Origin: Delphinapterus leucas
Lineage: Eukaryota; Chordata; Mammalia; Artiodactyla; Monodontidae
DNA length: 64,000 nt
Assembly (NCBI RefSeq): GCF_002288925.2
Contig: NW_022098057.1
Location: 66,526,193-66,590,192 of the forward strand
Direction: 5' to 3'
In this document: piece after piece, positions 59,336 through 64,000 of the stretch
How positions within the stretch are numbered: the stretch's first letter is position 1
Layout: each line of letters begins with the position of its first letter
Notes under the pieces: generated by a model
Databases searched by the model: none
What the model was told of the DNA's origin: nothing
Seen by the model: the letters and a program-made list of their open reading frames with translations, nothing else
Position numbers and translations under genes: made by a program

Positions 59336-59833
59336 TGTATGAGTTTTCCAGAGAAACAGAACAAATACTATATATATATATACATATATATATATATGTA
59401 TATATATAAAGACATATATATATAAGACTTTATATATATTTATATATATATAAATACTAAATATATATATATATACTATATATACTGTAAAGACTTGGCT
59501 CACACCGTTATGGAAGCTGGCATTCCAAAATCTACCATGTGGCCCAGCAGGCTGGAGACCCTGCAGAGCCAATCACCCAGCTCTAGTCTGAAGACTGGCA
59601 GGCTAAAGACTCAGGAGAGCTGATGGTACAGATGAATTCTGAAGGCAGTATGCTGGACAATGCCTTCTTGCTCTGGGACACCATTCTTTGTGTTCTGTCC
59701 AAGTCTTCAACTAAGTGTATGAAGCCCACCAACATTATGGGGGGATGGTCAGCTTTAGTCATTGTTCACCAGCTTAAGTGTTAATCTCATCCCCAAACAA
59801 TCCCCAACTTGACACATGCAATTATTCATCACA
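59336..59833 (-). mobile_element. MLT2-type LTR (5' LTR of ERV-L provirus)
   Basis: The plus strand begins TGTATGAGTTTTCCAGAGAAACAG and, after a TA-rich expansion, continues GACTTGGCTCACACCGTTATGG, GGCTGGAGACCCTGC and CCCAACTTGACACATGCAATTATTC. It is the same LTR class and orientation as 54115-54534. The direct 5-bp flanks of the two outer ends (TTTTG and ATTTC) do not match, as expected after long decay or rearrangement. Confidence 0.82.
59369..59478. repeat. (TA)n expansion inside LTR
   Basis: About 110 bp of TATATA with interspersed CATATA and AAGAC units lies in the part of the LTR that normally holds a short TATATA run. Confidence 0.9.
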
Positions 59834-60476
59834 ATTTCTAGATTTTGAAACTTATAGAAAGCATCTCATAGCTAAAAATCATGCCAATTTCAATTGGATT
59901 TTAAAATCGGGTTCTTTCAACTTCTAACACCTGTCTCTTTGGCTAGTGAAATGGTCTTTTTACACTCTTGAATAAAAAATTTTTCTTAGGAACATATTTA
60001 GTAGCAAAAAGTACCTGAGATTACTACTGGTAATGATGTAATAGTTTTGTGAGTGTGTGTGTGTGTGTGTGTGCGTGTGTGTGCATGCCTATGTGCGTGA
60101 TTAAGAGCAATTTAGTAAATTTAGGGGAATGCAAATGCAGATACATTAAGCTGACACATTTGTGGAGAAAGGTTTCTAACTATAGGGGACAATATTTTAT
60201 TTTTCCTCCTTCAAGGGCACCTCCTTCTGAATTCACTACTTGAAAGTTGATATTGCTCAGCATCCTGTTCACACTGTACATGCCCAGAGTGTAATTGACC
60301 CTTCATTCATTCAGAAATGTCTAAATATCTACTATATGTTGGGTACTGAGTGCAAGCTGGGCATAAAATGCTCCCCCACAAAATGACTTCATAGACCTTT
60401 TGCAATAGAAAATGATACAGGAATAAATCAAATGTTCGTACAAGTAAATTACAGTTGGTTCTATAAAAGAAAGGAA
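59834..60476. other. Unique DNA with (GT)n
   Basis: No gene is seen. A GT/GC-T microsatellite spans 60050-60086. Confidence 0.45.
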
Positions 60477-60518
60477 GGGCTTCCCTGGTGGTGCAGTGGT
60501 TGAGAGTCCGCCTGCCGA
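60477..60518 (+). mobile_element. CHR SINE head cut by gap
   Basis: GGGCTTCCCTGGTGGTGCAG through GAGAGTCCGCCTGCCGA is the first ~40 bp of a CHR SINE in plus orientation. The remaining ~170 bp and tail are absent on the other side of the gap. Confidence 0.93.
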
Positions 60519-60618
60519 NNNNNNNNNNNNNNNNNNNNNNNNNNNNNNNNNNNNNNNNNNNNNNNNNNNNNNNNNNNNNNNNNNNNNNNNNNNNNNNNNN
60601 NNNNNNNNNNNNNNNNNN
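60519..60618. other. Assembly gap (100 N)
   Basis: Exactly 100 N, shorter than the missing SINE remainder, so the true gap is longer than shown. Confidence 0.98.
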
Positions 60619-61024
60619 TATCATTCGGGTGCATTATAATTATATTTTTAATTTTACTATTACTATTATTATTATATTGCTACTACTGCCCTTTCTACCT
60701 CAACTGTTGCTACTACTAGCTAAATGCTTATGATTTCTGATTTTAACTCTAACCCATATCAAAATCTTGAGCATTTCCAACTTCCTCTGTAGTAGATACT
60801 TCCACCTGGAAGAAATAACCCAGGCAGGGACAGGACTAATTTAGCCTTCCCCAGGGAAGTTTTACAGAATCACATGGGAGGTGATCTGAGGAATTCTTGA
60901 GATGATGTATAGATGCAATTGTGACTTTTTATATGATATGTGCCTAGACAGTTTCATGGCATGGGTACTAACATTCTGAGAATGTTTCATATTCAGTGTG
61001 CCCCAAGTCACACTTTTATTACTG
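60619..61024. other. Unique DNA with (TTA)n
   Basis: A TTATTA/CTACTA simple repeat lies at 60654-60716. No gene. Confidence 0.45.
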
Positions 61025-61260
61025 TAAAGCTGTGTGGGGCAATAAGCAGAGAATGGATTTTGGAATCAGAGTTCCTTGATACGTTTAACCTTGGGTGAGT
61101 TATTTAACCTCTCTGAGCCTCAGTTTCTTCTTTGTATAAAATGGGCATTGGAATATCTGCTTCAAGGGAATCATTTAAAAAACAAAGTAGGTAATTGACA
61201 AACACCACCTAGCATAGCACCTGGCACAAATTAGGCACATAATAAAAGTTAGTTCCTTTG
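61025..61260 (+). repeat. MIR SINE
   Basis: One of the best MIR copies here: TTTTGGAATCAGAGTTCC, CCTTGGGTGAGTTATTTAACC, TCTCTGAGCCTCAGTTTC, AAAATGGGCATTGG and CACCTGGCACAAATTAGGC in order. Confidence 0.85.
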
Positions 61261-61714
61261 CGTATCCTTCGATTTGACTGCTGGAATAAATTAACTGATC
61301 TTTCAAAGAAGAGTTCATGTCTTTTCTCATCTCTGTGGTCACTTCAAATGTATTCTCTCCAGTACTGTATAAATCTTTTTTTAATATCATTTATATTGTG
61401 TTATTGGTACCTACTTTCCATCTGCTTCCCAATTATTCAGGAAGTGGCTCAAATGTAGAGATTAATCTTGTTACCTCAGTAACTAGTCCCATATCTGTCA
61501 CCTAATAAATCCTCATTAATTGTTAAATTGGACTAAACTGCTTTCACTCGCAACCTATGTTTGACTAAAATCTAGATGTTAACACAGTGAAGCTCTGATA
61601 TCCATGTTTTAACTTACCTTTCAATCTTTTAATTAATTTCAATAATTTCTAGGCTCCTTTCTTGCTTTCTAAAACTTCTGTTTAAAATTGTGTCTGTTAC
61701 TACATTCTCTTTGC
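61261..61714. other. Unique DNA
   Basis: No gene is seen. Overlapping frames of 62-71 codons on both strands have no motif. Confidence 0.4.
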
Positions 61715-62143
61715 CACTTTCCAAGATGGTTTCCAATGATCCTCACTCCAGGCATTTAAGCCCTTGTGCATTTTCCTGGCACACTGAATCTGGGCTTTCC
61801 CTGTGACTCATCTGACACTGAATGATCTGGAAGCAGTGCTGTGTAACTCTGGTGTCTCAGTTTTAAGAGATCTGAGCTTTCACTTTGTCCTGTTGGAACA
61901 CACTTTTTGAAACTTGGTCATTATCGTGTGTAGGGAAGCCCAAGTGGTCATGTGGAAAGGCACCCATGAAGGTGAACTGAGCTGCAGCTGACCTCCCAGC
62001 TGTTGACCACCACCAACTGGCCGATATGTGTTAACACCAGCCTTCCTAGCAGCAGTCAACTCACAGAATTGTGAGAAGAAGTTATCGTAGTAGACCACTA
62101 AGTTTAGGGATAGTTTGTTATACAGCAATAAATAATCAAAATA
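61715..62143 (+). mobile_element. MLT1-like LTR
   Basis: The right end TAGACCACTAAGTTTAGGGATAG, TTTGTTATACAGCAATAAATAATC matches the 3' end of MLT1 LTRs. The upstream 400 bp have a compatible size and composition. The 5' terminus is not clearly seen. Confidence 0.6.
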
Positions 62144-62227
62144 CCGAACCATGCAGTGATCATAATAGTCTTTCATAACAGCCTTTCAGAATTAGAATGG
62201 CAGGGACCATAGCAGCCATACAATTTC

Positions 62228-62300
62228 ATTACCCATCTGATGATCTTATTTACTATCTGAGATCTTATTCATTACCCATCTGAGATCTTATTTACTATCA
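62228..62300. repeat. Imperfect tandem duplication
   Basis: ATTACCCATCTGA..GATCTTATTTACTATC occurs twice (62228-62257 and about 62271-62299) with a partial third GAGATCTTATT between. Confidence 0.85.
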
Positions 62301-62659
62301 GGTGGCAATTTAGCCTCTACTTAAGCTCCAAATATGTCAATAAACTCACCACTTGTTAAACCAGTTGATTCATCTTTTAGGTAATGCTATTTGAGTACAC
62401 TTAATTTCATTTGTAAAAATCTCTTTCCTGTCCTTACTCATTAGTTCCATCTCTCTCTACAGTCCACTATCATAAACCTTTCTAACACCCTTCACTACAC
62501 ACATTAAATCTTCATTATCTTTCGGCTTGGTTAGTAGATCCTCTCTACCTCAAGTCTTTAACCTCAGAATATGCTCTAGTCTATGTACCTCTTAAAACAG
62601 ACAGCAGTTCTCTTGGAGTAGCCTACTGTGTGCTGGATCTCTTACTTAGAGGTATTAAG
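62301..62659. other. Unique DNA
   Basis: No gene or confident repeat is seen. Confidence 0.4.
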
Positions 62660-62800
62660 TGCATTTGTATGGCACTTTATACTCTTCAAAATGTCCCCAC
62701 ATCATATAAACTCACATGATTCTCATGCCAGTTCCCGGAAGTAGGGTTGAGCACTTCTTCATATCCTTTTAATGAAAGGTAAACTTAGACCGAGAAAAAT
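62660..62800 (-). repeat. MIR-like fragment
   Basis: TGTATGGCACTTTATACTCTTCAAAATG, CATATAAACTCACATGATTCTCATGCCAG and CTTTTAATGAAAGGTAAACTTAG match the reverse complement of a MIR/MIR3. Confidence 0.5.
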
Positions 62801-64000
62801 TAGGAAACACTACCAGACTATTAGAAATTTCTGAGTGCCAGGCTACTGTTTTGTTTTGTTTTGAGTTGTTTTGACTATTTTTCCATCTCTTTTCCCTCAA
62901 GTGTAAAGACAGGGTGGTGAAGAGATACTCTTCCTCAGCTGTACCCTCAAGCAGAAAATGATTATATTTCATATAAGCGACAGGTGAAAGATTAACTAAA
63001 GTCATTACACTACAAGATTTGTCCAGCCTTGCTGAAGGTGAGACTAATGCTATGTATATCCCAGAACCTTTGGTCACCTGTCTTCTCAGGCAGCAGAGCA
63101 TCTGCCTAAAAGCATGGATCAACAAATGTTCAAAATAAATTCTTTCTCAGAATGAAAAAAATCACTCTACTTGTCTTCATGGAATTATCCTCTGTGGGTC
63201 CCCATTCAATAAATAGAATAAGATGTTCAAGGTATATTTCTTTTCTAGCTTCATTAGATGATTTGCTGTGATAGCATTTTAGGGGAGCCAAATTATTGCA
63301 TATTAATCATGATTTTTGAAGAGGTAAAGAAACTGTCTTCCACTTTCATACCTAAATATTTCCTGGGCATATGTATAAATATTGAAATTATAAAAATTGA
63401 TAAAGGAAAACCTATCTTATAAGTGTGGATGTAAGTATAAATGCATGTGCAAGTGTGTATATCTGCGTGGGTGGGTGTGTAAGTAGGTTCAATCCAAGAT
63501 AGTAATGTATATATGATTAAATAAGATATTTGAATGCTTATTTAGGTTTCTAAATTAACCTATATTTTCAAATTTTAGTTCTTCTTGCTTAAAGTAATAT
63601 TTCATAATGGATGTTGATATTTGTAGATGCTATTCTTATCATGTAAGGACTGAAAATAATATTTTAGGAGAATTTTGAGGAGAAATTTGATAGAATCTTA
63701 CTTATATTTTGGAAAACTTGTCAAGATAAATATGAAAACTAAGTTTTTCTTACATAGAGAAATCTGCATAAAGCTCTCTTGAACCATCACTCTGTATACC
63801 TAATTACCTTTCTTTACATTTGGAGACAATGTATTTTATTGTGATCATCATTTTTCACATCCCTATACAGATTTCTTTGATTTTTCTATCACTTCATATT
63901 ACTTCGAGATATTCTCTTTCATATTGCTTTCTGGAATTTCATGTATTTTCTTTAATTGGAACATATGGCCAGCTTTACATCTGTCAGTCTTTGATTACGG
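62801..64000. other. Unique AT-rich DNA
   Basis: No gene is recognised. A 118-codon minus frame (62769-63125) overlaps the MIR-like stretch and shows no domain. Confidence 0.4.

Noticed and set aside
58935..59425. Frames of 88-155 codons in all three plus frames
   Set aside because: They read through a CHR SINE and the adjoining TA microsatellite. Similar peptides recur at every CHR SINE in the window.
62228..62300. Possible CRISPR-like array
   Set aside because: Only two to three irregular copies without constant spacers, in mammalian DNA. It is a local tandem duplication.
62769..63125. 118-codon minus-strand frame
   Set aside because: No motif, and its 3' part lies over a MIR-like sequence.

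Overview
The window looks like AT-rich nuclear DNA from a cetacean (whale or dolphin), or at least a cetartiodactyl. The main evidence is seven copies of a tRNA-derived SINE of the CHR type (Cetacea-Hippo-Ruminant; head reads GGCTTCCCTGGTGG, tail runs into poly-A), several with long exact target-site duplications (TSDs). L1 3' ends of the type common in whales and cattle, a Tigger1-type element and eutherian MIR, L2, MaLR and ERVL fossils agree with this. I recognise no functional protein-coding exon, rRNA or tRNA gene, CRISPR array or prokaryotic signal. The short open frames are chance frames or retroelement and pseudogene debris, so this reads as an intergenic or intronic gene desert. Two 100-base N runs (48757-48856, 60519-60618) mark assembly gaps.

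Layout. 1-8 kb: a MIR, a MER5A-type hAT element, a 1.1 kb L1 3' end, unique AT-rich DNA, an L2, a short L1 with TSD at 6904-7087, and a long purine tract at 7573-7790. 8.6-10.7 kb: a 2.0 kb L1 whose 5' part is inverted (twin-priming type) inside an exact 14-bp TSD. 11.4-20.5 kb: a CHR SINE, old L1 pieces, a truncated SINE with TSD, a MaLR fragment, an L1 ORF2 fossil and a broken coiled-coil-like pseudogene. 23.5-26.5 kb: an unexplained block joined to an L1 ORF2 3' half that is itself split by a 450-bp insertion. 26.5-36 kb: mostly unique sequence plus an MLT1-type LTR. 36-45 kb: CHR SINEs, an 845-bp Tigger1-type DNA transposon flanked by TA, another L1 ORF2 fossil and a further CHR SINE. 47-49 kb: clustered MIRs, an (AT)n tract, a gap and a SINE.

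53.3-59.8 kb is the richest part. A frameshifted, intron-less-looking pseudogene on the minus strand adjoins a degraded ERV-L provirus, also on the minus strand. The provirus has two MLT2-type LTRs, a tRNA-Leu-like primer binding site, gag-region, protease, reverse transcriptase, RNase H, integrase and a C-terminal dUTPase remnant. It was later hit by an oppositely oriented LTR and by a CHR SINE. 60-64 kb holds a SINE cut by a gap, a MIR, an MLT1-like LTR and unique DNA.

Nothing here works as a pathway. The content is a layered record of transposition, and insertion order can be read from nesting and TSDs. Repeat names come from recognising consensus features by eye, not from a database search.
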